From Alkalibaculum sporogenes (GTDB taxonomy: Bacteria > Bacillota > Clostridia > Eubacteriales > Alkalibacteraceae), in contig NZ_WHNX01000019.1 in NCBI RefSeq assembly GCF_009362815.1, positions 1 through 54,817 of the forward strand: 54,817 bases of DNA, given 5' to 3'. The notes under the pieces are model-generated. The model was not told the DNA's origin. It was given only the letters and a program-made list of their open reading frames with translations, and did no database searches. Below are positions 35,927 to 44,198 of the stretch, in pieces (position 1 is the first letter of the stretch; each line of letters starts with the position of its first letter). The position numbers and the translations under genes were made by a program.

Positions 35927-35971
35927 TATAAAAGAGCATAATAAGTACTAATTTTCTATGATATTAAAATA

Positions 35972-36643
35972 TTAAGAAAATTTTTCTAACCCGGTTTCAT
36001 TGACTATTGTTATTTCTCCTCTAGACAATTTTATCAGGCCTTCTTTAGCGAAATAACTTAACATTCTTGATACTACCTCTCTCGCAGAACTAAGATGTTT
36101 TGCAATTTGATCATGGGTAAGATATACAATATTACTATTATTTCTAGAAATTTCATTGAGTAAAAAGAGTGCAAGTCGTTTATCAAACTTCATAAAAAGA
36201 ATTTGGTCCATAGTCCACATAACATCAGAAAAACGCTTAGCTGCTTCTTTGTACAAGAAATTTTCAGCATAAATATTTTTAGATGCAATTTTTGAAAAAA
36301 CTTTTGGATTTATAAGTAGAACTTCACTTTCTACTTCAGCAGATAGATTAACGTCAAATGTAATATTTTCAAAGATACATGTGGCAGATAGTACACAGAT
36401 ATCACCTTTTTCAAGGCGAAAGAGTGTTATCTCACGACCATCTTCAGATAGCAAATATATTCTGAAACTACCACTTTTAATAATTAATATTCCAATACAA
36501 TCATTTTCACCACTATAAAAATTACCTTGTTGGTAAGTAGTATTGATAGTGTGATCCACAATTAAATTTTTGTCTTTAGATTCTAATTTGTCCCAGAATG
36601 TTAATACTTGAGATAAAATTGATATATTGTCATCTTGTATCAT
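35972..36643 (-). CDS. Crp/Fnr-family transcriptional regulator
   Basis: 223 residues from ATG 36643, 8 bases after GGAGGGG; an upstream in-frame ATG at 36676 has no ribosome site. N-terminal cyclic-nucleotide-binding-like barrel (QGNFYSGENDCIGILIIKSGSFRIYLLSEDGREITLFRLEKGDICVL). C-terminal winged helix with recognition helix LSSAREVVSRMLSYF, near residues 182-196. Only one Cys (C-I-F near 101), so no Fnr-type iron-sulfur cluster; the effector is unknown. Target inferred: the palindrome before the convergent lipoprotein operon. The structured element 36714-36810 lies in its leader. Confidence 0.85.
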   Translation of the reverse strand: MIQDDNISILSQVLTFWDKLESKDKNLIVDHTINTTYQQGNFYSGENDCIGILIIKSGSFRIYLLSEDGREITLFRLEKGDICVLSATCIFENITFDVNLSAEVESEVLLINPKVFSKIASKNIYAENFLYKEAAKRFSDVMWTMDQILFMKFDKRLALFLLNEISRNNSNIVYLTHDQIAKHLSSAREVVSRMLSYFAKEGLIKLSRGEITIVNETGLEKFS

Positions 36644-36713
36644 AATGATAACCCCTCCAAAGATTATTAATATCATAAATTGGGATGGAATTATGTAGGA
36701 AGCTACTTAAGTC

Positions 36714-36810
36714 GTAGCAGATTCACTTCAGCATCTACGCTGAATTCGGTCATTGGCACTTGCAATCTTGAGAAGTGAGAAGTAATCCCCAATTGCATCC
36801 AATCTGCTAC
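36714..36810 (-). ncRNA. Structured leader element; second copy of the GGCACTTGC-core element
   Basis: Outer stem GTAGCAGATT (36714-36723) with AATCTGCTAC (36801-36810); inner hairpin TTCAGC-ATCTAC-GCTGAA (36728-36745); second inner stem TGCAAT (36761-36766) with ATTGCA (36792-36797). Between the two inner hairpins lies CGGTCATTGGCACTTGC (36747-36763). The first copy, at 8281-8389, has the same core between two hairpins plus a GCAGATT. The fold is a three-way junction with a conserved single-stranded segment, in the 5' leader of the Crp/Fnr gene on the minus strand. Function unknown; either strand could be the transcribed one. Confidence 0.4.
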
Positions 36811-36923
36811 TTTAGTATATCATAAATTATTGTGAAGGTATGTAGTGTCTGCTTTTATACTGAAGATTAATTCATTAAATTGTAACTTCTTCCACAGTTT
36901 TGATAACATCAGTCACGATGACA

Positions 36924-36952
36924 TTGAAAAGCATTAAAATTAATGCTATACT
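36924..36952 (+). promoter_or_regulatory. Promoter with operator inside the spacer (ribbon-helix-helix gene)
   Basis: TTGAAA (36924-36929), 17-bp spacer, TATACT (36947-36952). The spacer is almost exactly the palindrome AGCATTA-AAAT-TAATGCT (36930-36947). A dimeric repressor bound there would block RNA polymerase. The small DNA-binding protein encoded 38 bases downstream is the natural candidate. Confidence 0.7.
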
Positions 36953-36990
36953 AAGCTTAAGTTAATAACTAAAACGGAGGGTATAAAATA

Positions 36991-37134
36991 ATGACAAGAC
37001 ATATTACAATTAAGCTTGCAGATGAATATCATCAAGAAATTAAAGAAATTTCAGAAAAAACTGGTATTACATTAACTGCAATTATTAAACAGGGCTTGAA
37101 ACTTAGAGTAGAACAGTTGAAAAAAGAAAAATAA
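36991..37134 (+). CDS. Small ribbon-helix-helix DNA-binding protein
   Basis: 47 residues, ATG after CGGAGGG (8-base spacing). MTRHITIKLADEYHQEIKEI is a beta strand followed by helix A, then SEKTGITLTAIIKQGLKLRV forms the turn and helix B, the complete minimal Arc/CopG/MetJ fold, with a basic tail. It has its own promoter with an operator-like palindrome and its own strong terminator, so it is an autonomous unit. No toxin gene is adjacent: the next gene is convergent, so it is not obviously an antitoxin. Confidence 0.75.
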   Translation: MTRHITIKLADEYHQEIKEISEKTGITLTAIIKQGLKLRVEQLKKEK

Positions 37135-37157
37135 ATTGTTTCAAAATAATCTGCATT

Positions 37158-37206
37158 CTAAATAAGCTACTTCTTGAAAAGAAAGAAGTAGCTTATTTAG
37201 TTTTTT
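37158..37206. terminator. Strong bidirectional terminator
   Basis: Perfect 18-bp inverted repeat: 37158-37175 with 37183-37200, 7-base loop, then six T. It lies between the ribbon-helix-helix gene and the convergent DUF4489 gene. Confidence 0.85.
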
Positions 37207-37230
37207 GGAAACTGATGATATGAATTATTA

Positions 37231-37707
37231 TTATTGACATTGAGGTTTTGGGCTATCTACAATAGTTGCAATTAGCTTTGAAGAAAAAGCACCTACATTT
37301 CCGACAAAACCTCCACCGCCAATTGTAATAACTACAATATAGGTGCAACAATCATTAAGACATAAATCGCAATCACATGTAAAAAATGAAAAATCACTAG
37401 TGATAAGTTGAGGGACTGTTACTTCATAAGTGAACTCAGGACTAATAGGTATAGGTCCTTGATTATTACAAGTCCTAAATATTTGGAAATTTAAAGTGCC
37501 TGCAAAACCTAAACCAATTATTTGAGTTATATAATCTAATTTAATACAGGGATTGACATAGTTAGATAAATTGATAGTTAAGGCCGCAGCAGTAACGGTA
37601 GTTCCTACTGGACCGGCAGGAATAATAACTCGGCTATTCTCTCCACATTTTAGTGCAAATTTATATGATTTATTACTATAATTATTTGTCTTCGGAACTG
37701 AAATCAA
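37231..37707 (-). CDS. DUF4489-like cysteine-containing protein
   Basis: 158 residues, TTG start after AAAAGGAGG. Beta-rich sequence with ALKCGENSRVIIPAGPVG near the N terminus, and a cysteine cluster CDCDLCLNDCC in residues about 108-118, plus C48, C83 and C157. The pattern matches the DUF4489 family, found in spore-forming Clostridia. Function is unknown; glycine-rich ends and disulfide potential suggest a structural or coat-type role. A 17-bp palindrome TTAATACAGTGTATTAA lies 54 bases upstream (37761-37777). Confidence 0.65.
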   Translation of the reverse strand: MISVPKTNNYSNKSYKFALKCGENSRVIIPAGPVGTTVTAAALTINLSNYVNPCIKLDYITQIIGLGFAGTLNFQIFRTCNNQGPIPISPEFTYEVTVPQLITSDFSFFTCDCDLCLNDCCTYIVVITIGGGGFVGNVGAFSSKLIATIVDSPKPQCQ

Positions 37708-38037
37708 ATTTTTTCCTCCTTTTATAAATAATTGAAATTATTATATTGATCAATAAATCTTTAATACAGTGTATTAAACTATATGAATAATAGTGAAGAG
37801 TTTCTTTCGCTATTAAAATATAAATTGCGTATTAATGCAAAGATTAGATAAATTGATTGTCTTTATTAGCTATCAAAAGGATCATTTGTATTTTGTCTTT
37901 TAATAAATAAAAATGTCTTATATTTAATTGTTACCCTAAGTAAACTTTTTGGCTGTAACGCATATATTGTAGTAGTTATTTAATATCAATAGAAAATTCA
38001 AATGAATTTGAAATTTTAGCCAAAGGAGTTAACCTAA
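37708..38037. other. 330-bp intergenic region between divergent genes
   Basis: Very AT-rich. It holds the perfect palindrome TTAATACAGTGTATTAA (37761-37777), which could be an operator for the DUF4489 gene, and AAAGGAGTT before the ZIP gene. No further gene is seen in any frame. Confidence 0.5.
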
Positions 38038-38853
38038 GTGATCGATTATTTTATTAATCTAAATCCAATGTATCAAGCCTTAATAGGCACGTTATTTACG
38101 TGGGGGATGACGGCTGTTGGAGCTGCATTGGTATTTACAACTAAGACAATGAATCAACGACTGATGGATGGAATGTTAGGTTTTGCTGGTGGTGTTATGA
38201 TAGCAGCGAGTTTTTGGTCTTTACTCTCACCTGCCATAGAGATGGCAGAAGGAAATTTTTTACCTAGTTGGTTCCCTGCTGCAATAGGTTTTTCATTAGG
38301 GGGTATTTTCTTATGGGGGATTGATAAAATTATTCCTCATTTACATCCAAATGCACAAATTATTGATGCTGAAGGTATGCATCCTACTAGAAAACGTAGG
38401 AGTACGCTTCTTGTTCTTGCCATTACTTTACACAATATTCCTGAAGGCCTCGCAATAGGAGTAGCTTTTGGAGCAGTTGCTGCTGGTTTTCCATCTGCTA
38501 GCTTAACAGGAGCCATTGCGTTAGCAATTGGTATAGGAATTCAGAACTTTCCTGAAGGTACGGCTGTTTCAATACCCCTACGCAGAGATGGGATGTCTCG
38601 TAGAAGAAGTTTCTTTTATGGGCAATTTTCAGGAATGGTTGAACCAATCTCAGCTGTAATCGGAGTTATAGCTGTTACATTAATGCAGCCTCTTCTACCA
38701 TATGCATTAAGTTTCGCAGCAGGAGCGATGATTTTTGTAGTAGCGGAAGAAGTTATTCCTGGTTCCCAAGAAAATGGAGATAGAGATTTTGCATCTATGA
38801 TGTTGATGATAGGTTTTACAGTAATGATGATATTAGATGTTGCACTTGGTTGA
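38038..38853 (+). CDS. ZIP-family divalent metal transporter (GufA/ZupT-like)
   Basis: 271 residues, GTG start after AAAGGAGTT. Eight membrane helices. The metal-path motifs are [14 protein letters not shown] in helix 4 (about 131-144) and [12 protein letters not shown] in helix 5 (about 171-182); note Asn replaces the His of the usual second HxxxE motif. The loop with HLHPNAQ (about 100-106) is a short His-bearing loop. Members import zinc, iron or manganese. It is monocistronic with its own terminator, and fits a genome that invests heavily in metal uptake. Confidence 0.88.
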   Translation: MIDYFINLNPMYQALIGTLFTWGMTAVGAALVFTTKTMNQRLMDGMLGFAGGVMIAASFWSLLSPAIEMAEGNFLPSWFPAAIGFSLGGIFLWGIDKIIPHLHPNAQIIDAEGMHPTRKRRSTLLVLAITLHNIPEGLAIGVAFGAVAAGFPSASLTGAIALAIGIGIQNFPEGTAVSIPLRRDGMSRRRSFFYGQFSGMVEPISAVIGVIAVTLMQPLLPYALSFAAGAMIFVVAEEVIPGSQENGDRDFASMMLMIGFTVMMILDVALG

Positions 38854-38947
38854 ATTACCATAGGTAAGAAAGAATATACTTAAATATGTGAAACATATGA
38901 CATTAAATGTATCTTAAATAAGTAAGAATTGTAGAAGCATATGAAAA

Positions 38948-38991
38948 ATCCAGTAAAGACGTTTATAAGTTGTCTTTACTGGATCTTTTTT
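38948..38991 (+). terminator. Rho-independent terminator after the ZIP gene
   Basis: ATCCAGTAAAGAC (38948-38960) pairs with GTCTTTACTGGAT (38972-38984), 11-base loop, followed by CTTTTTT. Confidence 0.85.
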
Positions 38992-39042
38992 ATAAAATAG
39001 GAAAGTTCGAACACCTCTAGATATAAAAAAAACTTTTTATGA

Positions 39043-39369
39043 TTATTTCGAAATAGTCATTTCAACATCTCTTGGTAGCGCTAAATTACACTCAACCTCA
39101 ATAGCTTTTATAATTGCACTTGGTACTGGGCAAGCTAAGTGTAAGCCACATTTAGAACTTAATTTATATACAAGAGATGTGGAGAAATTGTTAAAACACT
39201 CTTCTAATCCATTGACTTCTTTTAATTCTTTAGCAAGTCTTTTGATATTATCCGATTCACTCTCTATGCGGATTTCAACTAAATAACTATCTTGATCATT
39301 ATCTTTTTTAGTAACTACAATTTTTGATTCTAGACCACAAATCCCAGGTTTTACTATTACTGTCGACAA
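39043..39369 (-). CDS. Small conserved-looking cysteine-containing protein, unknown
   Basis: 108 residues, TTG start after GGGGAG. Five cysteines (C11, C58, C74, C80, C93) lie in motifs such as KPGICGLESKI, CGLHLACPVPSAIIKAIEVEC. The CxLxxxCPVPxAIxKA run suggests a metal or cluster site, or a redox pair. Predicted alpha-beta fold; no membrane segment. It sits divergent from a UroD-like methyltransferase, and a link to corrinoid metabolism is possible but unproven. I do not recognise a characterised family. Confidence 0.6.
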   Translation of the reverse strand: MSTVIVKPGICGLESKIVVTKKDNDQDSYLVEIRIESESDNIKRLAKELKEVNGLEECFNNFSTSLVYKLSSKCGLHLACPVPSAIIKAIEVECNLALPRDVEMTISK

Positions 39370-39741
39370 AATTATTCTCCCCTTTTATACACATAATTTT
39401 ATTCAGAAATTTATATTGACTGCTAGTAGTTGAAAATCAATTACTATTTTATTCGATGTAAAATATGTACCCATGATAACCAATAAATAAACATAAATAC
39501 TAAGTGTACTAAGAAACAGTTATTATGAGTAATTCATCTGTTTATAGCCTATATAATACAGAAATTTCTTCTAATCAATTTTGGGACTATTCGTTTTCAT
39601 GTACATTTGAACTATCAAGAATTTTATTTAGAAAATTCAGCTATTTTGATTCTAATTATGCTAAGGTTATAGTAAAATAGTATATATTTATAAAATATTT
39701 ATCATACAATTATGTGAAAAATAATTAGGAGGTAAATTACA
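39370..39741. other. 372-bp intergenic region between divergent genes
   Basis: AT-rich spacer with promoters expected on both strands. TAGGAGG (39728-39734) precedes the methyltransferase start. No coding frame, strong hairpin or repeat was found. Confidence 0.4.
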
Positions 39742-40773
39742 ATGATAAAATCAAAATTAACACCAAAAGAAAATTATATGCGTATCGTAAGAGGTGAAAT
39801 GCCAGAATGGGTTCCAATACATACTATGGGTATGCCAGGTTATAAAGGTGATACAGCATATAAAATGTGTGGTCCATTTTTGTGGCCCAACCCCCATATA
39901 CCAACACCAGAACCTAGGTACGACATTTGGGGAGTAAAATATGTAACAAATGAAGAAACAGGTTATGCTGCTATACCTGAACCAAACAATTTTTTATTGG
40001 AAGATGTTACAAAATGGTATAAAGCAATAAAAAATCCTGAAATGCCTGATGTTGATTGGGAGCAACAAGCTAAGAAAGATTTTGCATTTGCTGAACTTGA
40101 CCGTAGTACTACTGCAGCTATGGCGCCTATTGAATTAATGCCTTTTCAGCAATTGATCGCCTTTATGGGTTTTACCAATGGCCTTTGTGCAATGTATGAA
40201 GAACCTGAATCAGTAAAAGAATTACTTAATTATTTAGCAGATTTTATTGTTCCTATTGTTGAAAAGACAGTGGAATACTATCAGCCAGATATGGTTTATG
40301 TACTTGACGATACTGCTGCTCAAATGAATCCTTTTGTTTCTGTTGAAATGTATAGAGATATTTTAAAACCAATTTACGTGAGGTTAACAAAACCAGCCAT
40401 CGAAAGAGGTATTCCTGTTCAGTTTCATAATTGTGGAAGATGTGAAGATTTTATTGATGACATGCTTGATTTTGGCGTTAGAATGTGGGATCCTGCTCAG
40501 ACTACAAATGATCTATTAGGGATTAAAGAGAAATACAAGGGTAAACTCGCTATAGCGGGAGGTTATGACTGGGTAGTACCGATTACATGGCCAGAGGTTG
40601 ACGAAGAAATGATTAGACAGACAGTAAGAGATTCTATAGATAAATTTGCTCCTGGTGGAGGATTTGCAATATCACCTTTTGCTTTAGGACCCGTTGATGA
40701 TCCTATTATAAGCAAAGTTAATGAGTGGCTTTTGAATGAGGCTTATTATTACGGTAGGGACTACTATTTATAA
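39742..40773 (+). CDS. UroD/MtaA-like methyltransferase, second copy
   Basis: 343 residues, ATG after TAGGAGG. One UroD-fold barrel: IWGVKYVTNEETGYAAIPEP near 62-81, MYVLDD-like VYVLDDTAA near 186-194, and the metal site QFHNCGRCEDF with H229, C231 and C234. The HxC pair of zinc-dependent MtaA-type methyltransferases is present, but there is no later Cys in the C-terminal third; C234 may substitute, or the site is three-ligand. No corrinoid protein gene is adjacent, so its partner must be elsewhere. It differs strongly from the enzyme at 206. Substrate unknown. The MFS transporter gene is convergent. Confidence 0.82.
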   Translation: MIKSKLTPKENYMRIVRGEMPEWVPIHTMGMPGYKGDTAYKMCGPFLWPNPHIPTPEPRYDIWGVKYVTNEETGYAAIPEPNNFLLEDVTKWYKAIKNPEMPDVDWEQQAKKDFAFAELDRSTTAAMAPIELMPFQQLIAFMGFTNGLCAMYEEPESVKELLNYLADFIVPIVEKTVEYYQPDMVYVLDDTAAQMNPFVSVEMYRDILKPIYVRLTKPAIERGIPVQFHNCGRCEDFIDDMLDFGVRMWDPAQTTNDLLGIKEKYKGKLAIAGGYDWVVPITWPEVDEEMIRQTVRDSIDKFAPGGGFAISPFALGPVDDPIISKVNEWLLNEAYYYGRDYYL

Positions 40774-40831
40774 ATAGTAATTTTTAATAGTAGCAAAGAA
40801 CCGAGTGACTCATCACATTTGAAATAAAACA

Positions 40832-40859
40832 ACAGCCAATACATAATTGTACTGGCTGT
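40832..40859. terminator. Hairpin between convergent genes
   Basis: ACAGCCAATAC (40832-40842) with GTACTGGCTGT (40849-40859), 10 of 11 pairs, 6-base loop. T-rich sequence follows on both sides. Confidence 0.6.
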
Positions 40860-40875
40860 ATAGTTTGGTTTTTAT

Positions 40876-42264
40876 TTATGCCTCGTCTGTAACGACTTGT
40901 TTAGACATTCTCTCGGCATTTACTCGTGCATATTTAGCTGCATCTTCATCTGTTATTTTGTAACCGAATAACATTATAAGTGCTGCTGAAATATAAAAGA
41001 CTGCAGGGAAAGCGCCTATTAGCCACATGAATTTAGAGATAAAATCTGGATTAGGTGCCATACCTGGAGTGTATCCAACAAATGCTAGACCGTATCCTCC
41101 TAGCGCACCACCAAGTGCCAAGCCTACTTTCATTGGTATATTCATCACACCTATTGCTACAGCACGATTGTCTTTTCCTGTTTTATAGAATCCATATTCA
41201 CCAATATCGAGCACATAGTTTGCTCCAAAACCCATATAGAAATACATACCTAGTGCATTAAAACAACTTAAAACTATAAAAACTATCAAAGAGGTCCTTG
41301 CAAAGAAGGTTATAGCAATGCTACCTACTGCATAAACTAGTAGTCCAACGACCATAGCATTTTTCTTGCCCAACTTTAAACCGAATTTTGGGCCTATTAT
41401 ACTAGCTACTAACCCAAAAACTGTTGTAGAAGTCATAGCTACTGACATCAATATTAGATTCCCTAGTACAAACATAAAGTAATATGCCATAATACCTTGG
41501 ACAAGCATCATACCTACATAAAAAAGTATACTTGATGATATGTACACTAATAATTGATTATTAGTAAAAACTGAATTTATCATGTCTTTAACTGTTACTG
41601 TAGGTGAATTTATATCTGACTCCTTTGATTGTGGAAGATCGTAGGGTGCAGAGGCTCTTGTCAACACTGTAGCGCCAATAAGGTAAACGAGTCCGAATAA
41701 TATTGAAGCGATTAAATATGAGCTGTTATTACCTACAATAGGTGTTAGAAATTGTATTAAAGGAAGAGCTATAGCAGATGTTATTATCATTGCTGCCGCC
41801 ATAAATTGAGAAGTTCTAATTGATAGTTTTGCACGGTCTTCCATATTTGTACCTGCCATAGCTGAAAGAGTACCAAATTGAGCTATTTGAAGGAAGTTCA
41901 TAGACCAATGTAACATAGCATAACCTATGATAGTAATTATCATTTTAGGTATGGTAGAAAGTGCTGAAGTATCAATAAATTGAATAATACAACCGAGAAA
42001 TACAACAAAACGTAAGATTAAAATCCAAGAACGAAATTTACCCCATTTAAACCTTGATTTTTCGACAACGCCTCCTGAAATTAAACCAATCAAAAAGTCG
42101 AAGATACGTGCAATTAATAAGGTGGTTCCCATTAATGCTGCACTATAATATAAATTTTCTGTCATAAAAATTGTGAGATAACTCATAGGTATTGCGATAC
42201 CTACACTTACTGAAAATCCATAAAATGCATACGAATTAACTTGACCTTTAGTTAAACTAGCCAT
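40876..42264 (-). CDS. MFS transporter, glycoside-pentoside-hexuronide (GPH) cation symporter type
   Basis: 462 residues with 12 hydrophobic segments. N terminus YAFYGFSVSVGIAIPMSYLTIFMTENLYYSAALMGTTLLIARIFDFLIGLISGGVVEKSRFKWGKFRSW carries the GPH pattern of an Asp in helix 2 (ARIFD) and the cytoplasmic R/K-G-K-F-R-S-W loop. Family members carry sugars, glucuronides or other small organics with Na+ or H+. AGGAGG precedes ATG 42264. It is divergent from a PucR-type regulator (285 bp apart), which probably controls it. It may supply the substrate of the neighbouring methyltransferase. Confidence 0.8.
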   Translation of the reverse strand: MASLTKGQVNSYAFYGFSVSVGIAIPMSYLTIFMTENLYYSAALMGTTLLIARIFDFLIGLISGGVVEKSRFKWGKFRSWILILRFVVFLGCIIQFIDTSALSTIPKMIITIIGYAMLHWSMNFLQIAQFGTLSAMAGTNMEDRAKLSIRTSQFMAAAMIITSAIALPLIQFLTPIVGNNSSYLIASILFGLVYLIGATVLTRASAPYDLPQSKESDINSPTVTVKDMINSVFTNNQLLVYISSSILFYVGMMLVQGIMAYYFMFVLGNLILMSVAMTSTTVFGLVASIIGPKFGLKLGKKNAMVVGLLVYAVGSIAITFFARTSLIVFIVLSCFNALGMYFYMGFGANYVLDIGEYGFYKTGKDNRAVAIGVMNIPMKVGLALGGALGGYGLAFVGYTPGMAPNPDFISKFMWLIGAFPAVFYISAALIMLFGYKITDEDAAKYARVNAERMSKQVVTDEA

Positions 42265-42548
42265 TTTGTAGCCTCCTATTATTTATGATATGATAGAATA
42301 TTTATTTGTTATTTATATATTACGATATTTCGATCCCTCCTTTAAATTATAACTGTAGTACTGCAATGTTCGTTTAGAATAATATTACCTATACGATGCA
42401 TTTCTACATTTTATAAATAAATAACATATTATAATAATATTATAAATATCTATCGTTTTATACAGGCTAATAATACAAAAAATTAATATGTATTTCATAT
42501 GATTAATACTAAAATTTTATAAAAATAAATTAGGATGATGGTGGATTT

Positions 42549-43991
42549 ATGAAATTAAGTATGTGGATGATTGCAAATTGTTTAGAGGATTATTCAACAG
42601 AAATTAACATTAAAGAGAATGCTTTAGCAACATTGAAAAGTGTCAGATTAGTTCCTATTGATCATTGTGTACATTTGATGCAAAAAGATCAAGACGTGGT
42701 TTGTACCGGAGAAGGCGATACTATTATTTTATATAAGATGAGTGTTGAAAATGCTTTTGAAATTTTAGCTGAAATTTTTGATTTCTACGATGAGTGGGAT
42801 GATAAAATGAGGGAGTATGCGGAAAAATTTGATTTTGATACAATAATAGAAGAATGTTGGCACATTATTAACAATCCTATTGCTTTTATAGGTAATAACA
42901 AAAAGGTGATAGCAAAAACAAAACAGTATGGTATAAATGATGTAAACGATGAATGGAGATATATTAGTCTACACGGCCATGTTTCAATTGAGTCCCTTAA
43001 AAAAGCTGTATTTGAAACTCAAAATATGTATACGTGTCAAACATACCGTTTTGATTCTGATAGTGATTTGGATTTTATGACATGTCCAGTAGTGTACGAT
43101 AATATTGTATACGCGCGTTTTATTGTTGTACAAAGAGATAGAAGAATAAATTTAGGAGATGAGCAAATCCTAAAACACTTGTCAAAAATTATTGCACATA
43201 TAATGATGAGATTAGAATCCAATGAAAAAGGTTTACAAGGGCAAGACACTTTATTTAAGATTTTAAAAAACTATTCCGTTAGTAGTGACGAAATAGAAAT
43301 GTTTTTAAAATATCATTATTGGAATAAAAATGATCCCTTAAGAGTATGTGTATTAACACTTAAGCCAGAAGATACAATGGAAAAGAGCTTGTTGCTAATT
43401 CAACAGGATATCAATAAATTGCTTCCTGAGTGTCCTTCTTTAATATTTCAAAATAGAGTGATGATAGTAGTTAATGAGGCTATAACACCAATTTTTAACA
43501 AAATCCATTCTTTGGATCTTGAAAATAAGATGATTGCAAGTATTAGTTTGCCATTTATAAATTTAAAGTATTTGAAGATGTACTGGTTACAAGCACTATA
43601 TGCAATTGAATATGGGAAAATATACAATAAAAAATCAAATTTATACGAATTTTATGATTATGCTATAGATTATATTATCGATTCTGGAGTTGCAGAAGAA
43701 AAAGTATGCGCTTGTCATCCAGATATTATGGATATGCATATAAATAAATCAGATTCAATTAAAACTATTGCTACGTATTTAAATAATAACTGTTCATTAT
43801 TAAATACATCAAAGGAGCTATTTATACACAGAAATACCTTGGTTTACCGTATTAATAAAATTATTGATGGAATGAGATGTGATATTGAAGATAGCTACAC
43901 TAGAGACTACATGTCCTTATCAATTAGGATACTTGCACTTTATGACCAAAAAATAAAGCAAACAACTCTTGATATTAATGCTGTATTATAA
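42549..43991 (+). CDS. PucR/CdaR-type transcriptional regulator
   Basis: 480 residues. The C-terminal helix-turn-helix (SIKTIATYLNNNCSLLNTSKELFIHRNTLVYRINKI, residues about 400-436) is the PucR C-terminal type. A GAF-like middle part (about 95-220, FIGNNKKVIAKTKQYGI then FIVVQRDRRINLGDEQILKHLSKIIAHIM) probably binds the signal. The N-terminal domain is unassigned. GATGATGG precedes ATG 42549 weakly. Divergent from the MFS symporter gene, so likely the activator for it and perhaps for the methyltransferase. Confidence 0.78.
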   Translation: MKLSMWMIANCLEDYSTEINIKENALATLKSVRLVPIDHCVHLMQKDQDVVCTGEGDTIILYKMSVENAFEILAEIFDFYDEWDDKMREYAEKFDFDTIIEECWHIINNPIAFIGNNKKVIAKTKQYGINDVNDEWRYISLHGHVSIESLKKAVFETQNMYTCQTYRFDSDSDLDFMTCPVVYDNIVYARFIVVQRDRRINLGDEQILKHLSKIIAHIMMRLESNEKGLQGQDTLFKILKNYSVSSDEIEMFLKYHYWNKNDPLRVCVLTLKPEDTMEKSLLLIQQDINKLLPECPSLIFQNRVMIVVNEAITPIFNKIHSLDLENKMIASISLPFINLKYLKMYWLQALYAIEYGKIYNKKSNLYEFYDYAIDYIIDSGVAEEKVCACHPDIMDMHINKSDSIKTIATYLNNNCSLLNTSKELFIHRNTLVYRINKIIDGMRCDIEDSYTRDYMSLSIRILALYDQKIKQTTLDINAVL

Positions 43992-44088
43992 TATATAGTA
44001 ATATTATAATAGCAAAATTTACAATATAATAAAATAATCATTACTCTGTTAGTATTTGGAATATATAAATTATTAGAATTATAGCCAT

Positions 44089-44131
44089 ACATGTATTTAT
44101 GCAATTTCATTTGCAATTTGTACATGTTTTT
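44089..44131 (+). terminator. Terminator-like hairpin after the PucR gene
   Basis: ACATGTA (44089-) pairs with TACATGT (44121-44127), with an inner ATGCAA/TTGCAA pairing, followed by five T. It also lies just upstream of the amino acid transporter promoter. Confidence 0.55.
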
Positions 44132-44198
44132 ATATTTATTTTTCTCTTGATAATGTATAATAAATAGTAATGTAATTAAATTGTAGGGGGAATAATTA

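Noticed and set aside
36991-37134. Antitoxin of a toxin-antitoxin pair
   Set aside because: No toxin-like gene precedes or follows it; the next frame is convergent and resembles DUF4489.
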